DNA of 9,686 nucleotides from an uncultured Planctomycetaceae bacterium (GCA_903927685.1 CAIYOB010000790.1:1-9686); one strand, 5' to 3'. Counted from the first letter of the stretch, positions 1-6,375 are shown. A program made the numbers and translations. The notes: generated by a model from the sequence alone, not told the origin.

Positions 1-80
1 TGACCGTAAGCGGGATTTGCGGCGAGCCCGCAAGCCAAGAGAGCAGCCGCCAGGGCGGCGGAGCAAAGCGAGGTCTTCAC
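1..80 (-). CDS. N-terminus of an exported protein (partial)
   Basis: Only the first 26 codons are in the window; the gene runs off the left edge. Reading leftwards from a GTG at 80-78, the product begins MKTSLCSAALAAALLACGLA and continues ANPAYG. That is a short positive n-region (K2) and a 15-18 residue hydrophobic Ala/Leu core, a typical Sec signal peptide. Cleavage could be by signal peptidase I after the AYG. Alternatively LLAC (C17) could act as a lipobox, but the hydrophobic run continues past the Cys, so type I cleavage seems slightly more likely. The start is supported by AAGGAG at 94-89 on the minus strand, 8 nt before the GTG. It is divergently oriented from the receiver gene. The function of the mature protein cannot be inferred from what is present. 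Confidence 0.7.
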   Translation of the reverse strand, partial: MKTSLCSAALAAALLACGLAANPAYG

Positions 81-276
81 GTTCAGCACTCCTTGCGTAG
101 AAAAGGTCTTCCATGACGGACGGCGACCATCGCGGGGATCGCGCCGCCCTCGCCCACGGCCGCACCGCGGCCGGCTGCCAAAGGCGTCAATGCGGGCGGT
201 ATTTTGCCCAAGTCGGTCGAGCAGGTAAAGAGCAAAAACAGGCCAATTTTTTTGGTTCTTCCGGACGAATTCGGTT

Positions 277-305
277 TTGACAGCCGGCCGGGAATCCGCT
301 ATTCT
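277..305 (+). promoter_or_regulatory. sigma70-like promoter for the receiver-kinase operon
   Basis: A perfect -35 hexamer TTGACA (277-282) is followed after 17 bp by TATTCT (300-305), which matches 4 of 6 bases of the -10 consensus. Transcription would start near 312 and leave a leader of about 130 nt before the GTG at 444. Spacing and the exact -35 are seen directly; activity is inferred. It is the only such hexamer pair I noticed in this otherwise GC-rich gap. Confidence 0.55.
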
Positions 306-430
306 TCCCCGCCAGTCCGGGCCGCTCAGGGACGATCGGCCCGCCCCCAGCTTCCCGCCGCCCTGCGATCCGCGTCCGGATTCAACGCCCCCCGCGCATC
401 CCAGCCGGCGGCATCCTGCCCCGACGCACA

Positions 431-436
431 AGGAGG
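431..436 (+). promoter_or_regulatory. ribosome binding site fixing the receiver start
   Basis: AGGAGG, preceded by an A (AAGGAGG), lies 7 nt upstream of the GTG at 444. It is close to the ideal anti-16S match. It decides the start of the receiver gene against the in-frame TTG at 204, which has no such site. Confidence 0.75.
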
Positions 437-443
437 TGCTTCT

Positions 444-833
444 GTGCCCAGTTGCCCCGCCGCCCCCCCCCGCCCCAGCGTGTTGATCGTCGATCGCTCG
501 GCCGATTCCCGTGAAGTCCTGCGCACGGTCCTGGAAAAACGCGGCGTCCGGACTTGGGAAGCCGCCGAAGCCCGGCACGGCGTCGAATTGGCGCGCCAGC
601 ACCATCCGCAGGTCATCGTCCTGGACCTGGACGCCGGGGATGCCGAGCAACAGGAAATCCGCGACCAGTACCAGGCCGAATCGAAAGAGCACGACACCTG
701 CCTGGTGGTCATCGGCCGGTCCCACTCCTATGAACAAATCTTGCCCAAAGACCGAATCCTCGCCAAACCCTATCATTACGCGCCGCTGGTACGTACAATC
801 GAGTCGCTGCTCAGTTCCGTCGCCGGCGGGTGA
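444..833 (+). CDS. stand-alone receiver-domain protein (response regulator without output domain)
   Basis: The product is 129 residues and consists essentially of one CheY-like receiver domain (about 12-125). The beta1 strand VLIVD supplies D17. The phospho-acceptor is most likely D61 in VIVLDLDAGD, and the conserved Lys is K108 in LAKPY. Two usual active-site features are missing. The acidic pair after beta1 is D17-R18 instead of two acids, and the Thr/Ser after beta4 is G91 (VVIGRS). It may therefore be phosphorylated weakly, or act by binding rather than by a normal switch. No DNA-binding or enzymatic output follows, so it would work through a protein partner. It is the first gene of an apparent operon and is followed closely by an FHA-GAF-histidine kinase, the obvious candidate partner. 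The GTG start is chosen because of the AGGAGG 7 nt upstream. A run of nine C (463-471) lies in codons 7-10. The family is clear; the pathway is unknown. Confidence 0.85.
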   Translation: MPSCPAAPPRPSVLIVDRSADSREVLRTVLEKRGVRTWEAAEARHGVELARQHHPQVIVLDLDAGDAEQQEIRDQYQAESKEHDTCLVVIGRSHSYEQILPKDRILAKPYHYAPLVRTIESLLSSVAGG

Positions 834-874
834 CCGCGACGGCCGCAGCCGGACTCGATGGACGTTGTGCGGTC

Positions 875-2659
875 ATGGCATGTTTGTTCGTCATTCAAGG
901 TCGCGATCAAGGCAAACGCTTTGAACTGCAGGCGTCCCAGACCGGGATCGGCCGCGAGGCCGTCAACGCCATCCGCCTGCACGACGTCGAAGTCTCGCGG
1001 CGGCACGCGCAGGTCGTGTGCGGGGAGGGCGAGTTCCAACTGGTCGACCTGGGCAGCTCCAACGGTACGTTCGTCAACGAGCAGCGGGTCGAACAGCACG
1101 TCTTGCAGAGCGGCGACCGCGTCCAGGTCGGCCGCACCTTGATGATCTTCACCGGCAACGAGGACCGCTCGTCGGCCGACTTGGCCGCCGAGGTCGACAT
1201 CGTCCAGCGCGGACCGGCCTCCGAGGGCTCGCGGATCGTCTCGTCGATCAGCCGCGAGCAGGGCAGCCATATCTTCACGGACGCCGAGGTGTCCGCCAGT
1301 CCCTGGCTGGCCCGGGCCCGCAGCAACCTGCAGATCATGTACCGCACGGCCCTGGCGGTCAGCCATACGCTGGATATCGACCAGTTGCTGCAACGCATCA
1401 TGGAGCTGATCTTCGAGTGGGTCGAGGCCGACCGCGGCTGCGTGATGCTGCTGGACTGGGAATCGGGCGAGGTGCTGCCCAAGGTGTTCCGCAGCCGGCG
1501 GGAAAACCGCGGCAGCGAACGCATGCGGATCAGCCAGACGATCTTGGATTACGTCCTGGAACATCGCGAGGGCGTGCTGACCAGCGACGCCCGCGAAGAT
1601 GAACGCTGGGACCCCGCCGGCAGCATTCTGAAGCTGGGGGTGCGGGAGGCGATCTGCGTGCCCATGCAGGGCCGCTATGGAATGGTGGGCGTAATCTACA
1701 TCGACACCTACACGCCTCCCGGCCAGGTGGTGCAGAACCGCCACGTCAACCGGTTCTCCGAGGAACACCTCAAGCTGATGGTCGCCATCGGGCATCAGGC
1801 GGCCCTCGCCGTCGAGGATACTTCGTACTACTCGGCGCTGGTCCAGGCCGAACGCCTGGCGGCCGTCGGCCAGACCATCGCCACGCTGTCCCACCACGTC
1901 AAGAACATCCTGCAGGGGATCCGCGGGGGCAGCTACCTGATCGAAGAGGGCTTGAAGAACACCGATACCGACTTGATCCGCAAAGGTTGGAACATCGTCG
2001 ATAAGAACCAGGAGAAGATCTCCAACCTGGTCATGGACATGCTGACGTTCAGCAAAGAGCGGCAGCCGGAGCGCGTGCCGGCCCAATTGAACGAAGTGAC
2101 CGGCGAGGTGGTTGAGCTGATGCAGGTCCGGGCGGCCGAAGCCGGCGTCACGCTGCGCTGGTTGCCCGACGCCCAGATGCCCGTGCTGCAGTTCGATCCC
2201 GATGCCCTGCACCGCGCCATCCTGAACGTCGTCACCAACGCGATTGACGCCTGCGAGAAGACCCCCGGCGGCTGCGTCGCCGTCGCGACCGCGTACGAAG
2301 CGGAGGCCACGATGGCCCGGATCACCGTCGAAGACAACGGCGAAGGCATCGCGCCGGAACATCTGCAGAAGATCTTCTCGCTGTTCGAGTCCCGCAAAGG
2401 CAGCCGCGGCACGGGGCTGGGACTGCCCGTCAGCCAGAAGATCCTGCGGGAGCACGGCGGAGACATCTACGTGACCAGCACGCCCGAAGTCGGCAGCAAG
2501 TTCCTGCTGGAGTTCCCCGCCGTCGCGCTCAAGACCGAAAACCCGTCCGCCGACGGCGGCGGCCTGGACACCTTGGCCGGCACGCCGCCGCCGGACTGGG
2601 GCGACGATCCGCTCGACGACGTGACGCATGACCTGCCGCCCCGGGGCGACCGAACGTAG
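875..2659 (+). CDS. soluble FHA-GAF sensor histidine kinase
   Basis: A 594-residue cytoplasmic kinase with no membrane segment. FHA domain, about 2-93: R27 in TGIGR, SRRH (41-44) and SSNGT (61-65) are the phosphothreonine-binding residues. GAF-like domain about 150-313. DHp helix with the phospho-acceptor motif SHHVKN; H340 is the aligned His and H341 is next to it. HATPase_c domain from about 435: N box with N451 and N455 (NVVTNAID), DNGEGI at 487-492, and RGTGLGLP at 511-518. A 40-residue acidic, Pro-rich tail ends the protein. The likely role is to autophosphorylate and pass phosphate to a receiver, perhaps the one encoded just upstream. FHA input would link it to Ser/Thr kinase signalling. 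The ATG at 875 is chosen because the FHA fold begins right there. A GTG at 830 overlapping the upstream stop (GTGA) would add 15 unstructured residues and is the alternative start. Neither start has a strong ribosome binding site, which suggests translational coupling. The next gene starts 10 bp after the stop. Domain assignment is secure; the signal sensed is unknown. Confidence 0.9.
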   Translation: MACLFVIQGRDQGKRFELQASQTGIGREAVNAIRLHDVEVSRRHAQVVCGEGEFQLVDLGSSNGTFVNEQRVEQHVLQSGDRVQVGRTLMIFTGNEDRSSADLAAEVDIVQRGPASEGSRIVSSISREQGSHIFTDAEVSASPWLARARSNLQIMYRTALAVSHTLDIDQLLQRIMELIFEWVEADRGCVMLLDWESGEVLPKVFRSRRENRGSERMRISQTILDYVLEHREGVLTSDAREDERWDPAGSILKLGVREAICVPMQGRYGMVGVIYIDTYTPPGQVVQNRHVNRFSEEHLKLMVAIGHQAALAVEDTSYYSALVQAERLAAVGQTIATLSHHVKNILQGIRGGSYLIEEGLKNTDTDLIRKGWNIVDKNQEKISNLVMDMLTFSKERQPERVPAQLNEVTGEVVELMQVRAAEAGVTLRWLPDAQMPVLQFDPDALHRAILNVVTNAIDACEKTPGGCVAVATAYEAEATMARITVEDNGEGIAPEHLQKIFSLFESRKGSRGTGLGLPVSQKILREHGGDIYVTSTPEVGSKFLLEFPAVALKTENPSADGGGLDTLAGTPPPDWGDDPLDDVTHDLPPRGDRT

Positions 2660-2669
2660 GACCGCGACC

Positions 2670-2957
2670 ATGCTGGACAGCCACGACCGCGAGAAATTCG
2701 CCACGATCTATCGGCTGCTGGCCGACGTCCTGGAACACGAGGCCCGCGCGGACCACAGCGACGACGCCATGTCCTACCGGCTGGGAGATCTGGCCGCCCG
2801 CGTGTTCATAGGCACGCCGGCCGAACCGCCGGACGAGGTGCTGGCGGCGACCGTCGAGGCGCTCCGCACCGGCAGCCCCGAGGACCGTCAACAACTGGCC
2901 GTCCGGCTCCGCACGCACGCCGAACAACTGGCACGCCTGCCCAGCGGCGAGTCCTGA
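2670..2957 (+). CDS. small acidic helical protein of unknown function, third gene of the signalling operon
   Basis: A 95-residue protein beginning MLDSHDREKFATIYRLLADV. I do not recognise a family. It looks cytoplasmic and mostly helical, is rich in Glu, Asp, Ala, Leu and Arg, has no Cys, and shows no signal peptide or membrane segment. A middle stretch with Pro (PAEPPDE, about 50-56) probably separates two helical halves. The ATG at 2670 is preferred over an in-frame ATG or GTG further upstream because AGGA (2658-2661) lies 8 nt before it and it starts 10 bp after the kinase stop. The tight spacing argues for co-expression with the receiver and kinase, so it could be an accessory or regulator of that module, but this is inference from position only. 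Its stop codon lies directly beside the McrC-like fragment, so its own C-terminus might have been altered by the rearrangement that left the fragment. Confidence 0.7.
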   Translation: MLDSHDREKFATIYRLLADVLEHEARADHSDDAMSYRLGDLAARVFIGTPAEPPDEVLAATVEALRTGSPEDRQQLAVRLRTHAEQLARLPSGES

Positions 2958-2964
2958 ACGCTGG

Positions 2965-3228
2965 GTGCTGGACGCCAAGTACAAGCGCGAGTTCGCCGAC
3001 GAAAGTCGCGCCGACCGATTCCAGATGTGCGCCTATGCCGTGGCGTTCCATGCCGATCGCGTCACGTTGGTTTACCCGACATCCGCCGTAGGTGCCACGA
3101 CGCGTGAACTGCTGCGCGCGACCGTGGGTGGCAAATGCCTGCTGATCGACTCGCTGGCCCTGCCGATGGCAGCCGGCCCCGCAGCCTGCCGCGCGGCGTT
3201 GGCGTCCATCGCAGTTCGTCTCCCGTAG
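2965..3228 (+). pseudogene. C-terminal fragment resembling McrC / PD-(D/E)XK restriction nuclease
   Basis: The frame reads VLDAKYKREFADESRADRFQ and goes on MCAYAVAFHADRVTLVYPTS, 87 residues from a GTG at 2965. DAKYK, followed by a QM.AYA segment and then LVYP, is the pattern of the C-terminal nuclease end of McrC-type proteins, the DNA-cleaving subunit of McrBC modification-dependent restriction. DAKYK would be the D/ExK half of the active site. A full McrC is roughly 300-400 residues. Here the N-terminal part and the upstream catalytic Asp are missing, and family-like sequence begins only around RWVLDAKYK (from 2959), directly after the stop of the preceding gene. There is no ribosome binding site for the GTG and no mcrB nearby. 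I read it as a decayed remnant. It could instead be translated by coupling from the 95-residue gene, or derive from the related DUF2357/PDDEXK_7 nucleases, which share the DAKYK motif. Confidence 0.6.
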
Positions 3229-3242
3229 CGAGGATGGACGCC
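3201..3242. repeat. stem-loop at the end of the McrC-like fragment
   Basis: GGCGTCCATC (3201-3210) and GATGGACGCC (3233-3242) form a perfect 10-bp inverted repeat around a 22-nt loop, with two more possible pairs (3211-3212 with 3228-3229) beyond a bulge. The TAG stop of the fragment lies within the loop side at 3226-3228. It could terminate the upstream operon or mark a rearrangement edge. There is no T tract after it, so it does not fit a classical intrinsic terminator. Confidence 0.4.
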
Positions 3243-3306
3243 GGCAGTCCGGAAGTGCAGGCAGGGGCACACACTAAGTGAAACGATGTGGTCTTTCCCA
3301 TTTATA

Positions 3307-3368
3307 ATCAACCATCTATAACCAGCCCCCGCGAGGCTGACGGAAGTTGGTTATAAAAGGGTGGTTAT
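3307..3368. promoter_or_regulatory. operator-like repeat cluster upstream of the MFS gene
   Basis: TATAACCA (3317-3324) and TGGTTATA (3348-3355) form a perfect 8-bp inverted repeat with a 23-nt spacer. A further direct copy TGGTTAT occurs at 3362-3368, 14 bp after the first, and a degenerate ATCAACCA lies at 3307-3314. A nested CAGCC/GGCTG stem (3323-3327 with 3335-3339) sits in the spacer. The stretch is clearly more AT-rich than its surroundings and ends 15 bp before the GTG of the transporter gene. This arrangement suits binding sites of a repressor such as a TetR or MarR type, as is common for drug-efflux genes. No regulator gene is nearby, and I could not place a clean -35/-10 pair. Function is inferred. 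Confidence 0.45.
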
Positions 3369-3383
3369 CAATAAGGCACTAAC

Positions 3384-4664
3384 GTGACAAGCTCTTCTGG
3401 CGATCCGGTTTTCATCCCCGACCAGCCGCGGCGTGGCTCGCTGTTGGTCATCTTCCTGACCGTCTTCATCGACCTGCTCGGCTTTGGGATTGTCCTGCCG
3501 CTGCTGCCGATCTACGCGGCCGACTTTGCCATCGATCCCCACGGCTGGCGATTAGGCATGCTGATGGCCAGTTTCTCGATCATGCAGTTGTTGTTCGCGC
3601 CGATCTGGGGTCGCGTGTCCGATCATTGGGGCCGGCGGCCCGTGCTGATCGTCGGCCTGTTCGGTTCGGTTGTGTTCTATGCCTTGTTCGGCGTCGCCAC
3701 GGTCATGAAGAGCCTGACTCTGCTGTTCGTATCCCGCATCGGAGCGGGGATCGCCGGCGCCACGATTCCCACGGCCCAGGCGTACATTGCCGACTCGACC
3801 TCGCTGGAGAAACGCCCCAAGGGCATGGCGCTGATCGGCGTCGCCTTCGGATTGGGGTTCACCTTCGGTCCGATGATCGCCTACCTGGCCGTTCCTTCCG
3901 GGCATGGCGATCCCGGGCCGTGGCCGGGCTATGCGGCCGCGATCCTGTCAGGCGTGGCCCTGCTGTTGGCGATCTTCAAGCTGCCGGAATCCAAGCACGC
4001 CCACAGCCAATCGGCAGTGCGGCGGATCTGGGACTGGCAGGGCTTCTCCGACGCCCTGCGCACGCCGTCGATCGGCCTGCTGCTGGCCGCGTCCTTCGTC
4101 TGCATTTTCTCGTTTGCTGCGTATGAGACCACCTTGTCGATCCTGGTCAAGAACGAGTTTCAATTCAGTTTTCGGCAGGTCTGCTTGACCTACGCCTATA
4201 TTGGCTTGATGCTGGCGTTGATCCAAGGCGGGGTGGTGCGGCGGCTGTCGGGGCGGTTCAGCGAGGCGAGCCTGGCCGTCGGCGGCGTGGTGTTCGAGAC
4301 GCTCGGCTACGGCTTGATGGCCATGGCCGTGCCGCTGCGGTCGCTCGGCCTGGCCTTTGCCGCCGCCGCGCTGGTGGTGACCGGGTTCTCGATGATGCAC
4401 CCCAGCCTGAATTCCCTGCTGTCCCGCCGCAGCGATCCGAAGAAGCAAGGGGCGATTATGGGCGTGGGGCAGAGCGTCAGTGCGCTGGCCCGGATCATCG
4501 GTTCCGGCGTCGGCATTCCCCTGCTCCGATACAAACTGGAGATGCCCTACTATGTCGCCGCCGGCCTGATGGTCATTGGCATGCTGCTGCTGATCGCCGC
4601 CGCCCGCCGCGGCCGGGACTTCCAGCCCGAGTCGCTGGCAACTCAAAACGTCAGCGAGGGCTGA
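3384..4664 (+). CDS. MFS transporter, DHA1 / TetA-like drug:H+ antiporter family
   Basis: A 426-residue inner-membrane protein with about 12 hydrophobic segments, the usual length for this family. TM1 holds FIDLLGFGIVLPLLPIY with D30, which is typical of the TetA/DHA1 group. Loop 2-3 carries motif A, GRVSDHWGRR (76-85). GIAGATIPTAQAYIAD (122-137) matches the TM5-region motif C zone of TetA-like proteins. A basic central loop around 200-225 separates the two six-helix halves. The expected role is proton-driven export of a small molecule; the substrate cannot be read from sequence, and tetracycline should not be assumed. The start is GTG at 3384 with a weak TAAGG 7 nt upstream; the first helix begins about 17 residues in. 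A repeat cluster lies just upstream. The next gene begins 14 bp after the stop, so the two are probably co-transcribed. No local regulator or outer-membrane partner is seen. Confidence 0.9.
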   Translation: MTSSSGDPVFIPDQPRRGSLLVIFLTVFIDLLGFGIVLPLLPIYAADFAIDPHGWRLGMLMASFSIMQLLFAPIWGRVSDHWGRRPVLIVGLFGSVVFYALFGVATVMKSLTLLFVSRIGAGIAGATIPTAQAYIADSTSLEKRPKGMALIGVAFGLGFTFGPMIAYLAVPSGHGDPGPWPGYAAAILSGVALLLAIFKLPESKHAHSQSAVRRIWDWQGFSDALRTPSIGLLLAASFVCIFSFAAYETTLSILVKNEFQFSFRQVCLTYAYIGLMLALIQGGVVRRLSGRFSEASLAVGGVVFETLGYGLMAMAVPLRSLGLAFAAAALVVTGFSMMHPSLNSLLSRRSDPKKQGAIMGVGQSVSALARIIGSGVGIPLLRYKLEMPYYVAAGLMVIGMLLLIAAARRGRDFQPESLATQNVSEG

Positions 4665-4678
4665 CAAGGGAGAGAGCC

Positions 4679-6244
4679 ATGCACGGCCACGGTGTCCCGT
4701 ACCGCACATTCACGCCCTTTCAATTCGCCGTCCTGCTGCTCCTTTTGGCCGCAGCTCCGTGCCAGGCCGACAAATTCCATTACCGCAACGAGGACGGCCA
4801 GGCGGTCGAACTGGAGGCCACGCTCGTCGGCTCGGCGCAAGGCGTCTACGTCCTGGAAACCGCCGACGGCCGCTATCACCTGGTGCCACGCGCGGCGGCG
4901 GAGAAGCGCGTCGCGTCGCCGGGTCCGGACGCTTTGGACGGTCCGGGCATGGCGGCTCGACTGGAGCAAGAGTTCACGCCCGCGCGGTTTCGCAGCTTCC
5001 TGCAAACGCCCTTTGTCATCGGACTGGTTCTGGGCTCGCCGCTGCCGCAGGCGTCCGAAGGCGCTGCCAAGGCGTTCCTGCGCGACGTGGCCGTGTTCAT
5101 GAAGAACGTCGAGGGGGCGTTTGCGCGTTACGCGCGTGAAGCACGGGTCGAGACTCCGGCGGCCACGCATCCCGTGGTCGTGCTGATCTTCGAGACGCGG
5201 GAGGATTTCGTAAAATACGCGTCCGACGCGACCTCGGGCGACGAGGATACGGCCCAGCGGATCGCCGGGTTCTATTCGAAGCTGACCAACATCCTGGCCA
5301 TCCGCCTGGAAGAATGTCGCACGTTCGACACGCCCCTGCACGAGGCGATCCACCAGCAGGTTTATGTGCGCAAAATCCTGCAGCGAATGGCGCCGATCCC
5401 GACGTGGTTCGACGAAGGACTGGCTACCGGCTTTGAAGCCAACAGTGGCAAGATCAACATCGGGCCGGGCAAGGTCAGCGTCCGCTACGCCAACCAGGCC
5501 GTGGAAGCCCAGTCCGCGGACTGGTCGCAGTTGGTCAGCGGCGACCAGTCGTTCCGGAATCCGGCCACGGTCGACGGCGCGTACGGCCAGGCCTGGGGTT
5601 TGCACTGGCTGCTGGTCACGCGGTACAAGTCCGAATACGCTGCCTACATGCGGCTGTTGGGCCAGAAGAAGCCGCTGCAGGAGTGCAGCCCCGAACAGCG
5701 GCAAGCCGACTTCCAGCAAGTGTTCGGCGACAAGCTGGCCGAGATGCAGGCCCAGTTTCCCTCGCTGCTGGAGGCCGCCTGCCGCAAGCAGAATGTCTCC
5801 TTGAAACCGCCGGAACAAAAGGGCATCTCGCTGACCGAAGCGAACTTGGGCCAGGTCCAATTGACCGCCGTGCGCCATCAGACGGTCGGCGCGGCAGGCC
5901 CCGTCGCCGACCGCTTGGAGGTCCAAGGCACGCTGCAGAACCTGTCGCCGCTGCGTCCGATGGCGTTTCACGTCACCGTCGAGACCGATGCGGCGACCTA
6001 TGCCGAGTGGTTCGTTGCCAAGCTCGAGTTGCTCAAGAGCACCTCGCTGCCGGCCCAGAACGTCGTCAAGCCGATGCGGGTTCCCGCCGTCGCTGCCGGC
6101 CGGATCGGTCCCGAGCCCCGCACCTTTCGCGTCCGCATCCGCTCGGCGCCGGCCGACAGCGATGAAGCACGCCGCTGGAGTTCCGGCCAGCTGCCGGTGC
6201 CCGTGTTCGGCGACTCGGACTCCGGCGGAGCGACGAGCCAGTAG
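4679..6244 (+). CDS. secreted DUF1570-type zinc-peptidase-like protein
   Basis: A 521-residue protein with a signal peptide: n-region to about residue 15, hydrophobic core FAVLLLLLAAAP, likely cleavage after CQA (residue 30). The next 50 residues look like an SLA1/SHD1-like small beta region (KFHYRNEDGQ, then VYVLETADGRYHLVP). The central part, about 160-330, carries HEAIH (221-225), a match to the zinc-binding HExxH, followed 18 residues later by WFDEGLATGFE with E246 as the probable third ligand. AYGQAW (301-306) follows. This order is that of DUF1570, a gluzincin-like family frequent in planctomycetes. The last 120 residues form a beta-rich region of unknown kind. It is probably a periplasmic or exported hydrolase; no substrate is known. 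GGGAG lies about 7 nt before the ATG, and the gene sits 14 bp behind the MFS transporter gene, so the two may share a transcript without an obvious functional link. Confidence 0.85.
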   Translation: MHGHGVPYRTFTPFQFAVLLLLLAAAPCQADKFHYRNEDGQAVELEATLVGSAQGVYVLETADGRYHLVPRAAAEKRVASPGPDALDGPGMAARLEQEFTPARFRSFLQTPFVIGLVLGSPLPQASEGAAKAFLRDVAVFMKNVEGAFARYAREARVETPAATHPVVVLIFETREDFVKYASDATSGDEDTAQRIAGFYSKLTNILAIRLEECRTFDTPLHEAIHQQVYVRKILQRMAPIPTWFDEGLATGFEANSGKINIGPGKVSVRYANQAVEAQSADWSQLVSGDQSFRNPATVDGAYGQAWGLHWLLVTRYKSEYAAYMRLLGQKKPLQECSPEQRQADFQQVFGDKLAEMQAQFPSLLEAACRKQNVSLKPPEQKGISLTEANLGQVQLTAVRHQTVGAAGPVADRLEVQGTLQNLSPLRPMAFHVTVETDAATYAEWFVAKLELLKSTSLPAQNVVKPMRVPAVAAGRIGPEPRTFRVRIRSAPADSDEARRWSSGQLPVPVFGDSDSGGATSQ

Positions 6245-6256
6245 CGGCCCCTGCCG

Positions 6257-6345
6257 CGGGTGCCTGGGGTCGAGCGCAGCGAGCCCCCAGAGCCGAAAAC
6301 TGGGGGCTCGCCACTCGTCCCTCGTGGCTCGAGCCCAGGCACCCG
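6257..6345. repeat. nested 89-bp palindrome between convergent genes
   Basis: The outer stem pairs 6257-6268 (CGGGTGCCTGGG) with 6334-6345, perfect over 12 bp. After one G-G mismatch it continues for 6 bp (6270-6275 with 6327-6332). Inside it, GCGAGCCCCCAG (6279-6290) pairs perfectly with 6300-6311 around the 9-nt loop AGCCGAAAA. A tiny CAC/GTG hairpin (6312-6314 with 6324-6326) fills the remaining arm, giving a cruciform or three-way-junction shape. It lies 12 bp after the stop of the DUF1570 gene and 30 bp before the stop of the convergent ClC gene. It could serve as a bidirectional terminator or as a dispersed REP/MITE-like element. There is no T tract. Confidence 0.7.
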
Positions 6346-6375
6346 ACCCTCATTCAGAGGACTGGCGACGCATCA

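Larger units (their letters stand above)
81..443. other. divergent intergenic region (363 bp)
   Basis: This stretch separates the minus-strand exported-protein gene from the plus-strand receiver gene. It contains the minus-strand ribosome binding site (89-94), a plus-strand sigma70-like promoter (277-305) and the plus-strand ribosome binding site (431-436). An open frame upstream in phase with the receiver reaches back to a TTG at 204. Its translation before 444 is low-complexity (Pro, Ala, Arg, Ser) with no domain character, and the promoter lies inside it, so I read it as untranslated leader. I see no convincing promoter for the minus-strand gene and no RNA gene. A T7 tract near 247-253, bracketed by CCAA and TTGG, is only a 4-bp stem. 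Confidence 0.6.

Noticed and set aside
244..258. T-tract with flanking CCAA/TTGG as a terminator
   Set aside because: The stem is only 4 bp and AT-rich, and no gene ends just before it on either strand.
204..443. N-terminal extension of the receiver gene from a TTG
   Set aside because: Low-complexity sequence, no ribosome binding site, and a promoter inside it. The GTG at 444 has AGGAGG at ideal spacing.
776..2704. 642-codon open frame on the minus strand
   Set aside because: It lies antisense over the FHA-GAF kinase, whose motifs are unmistakable. The translated minus-strand product is a low-complexity Ala, Asp, Gly, His and Gln mix, typical of antisense frames in GC-rich DNA.
3948..4709. 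253-codon minus-strand open frame
   Set aside because: Shadow of the MFS transporter gene; low-complexity Gln, Gly, Ala and His product.
4643..5971. 442-codon minus-strand open frame
   Set aside because: Antisense to the DUF1570 gene, which has a signal peptide, ribosome binding site and HExxH. The minus-strand product has no recognisable domain.
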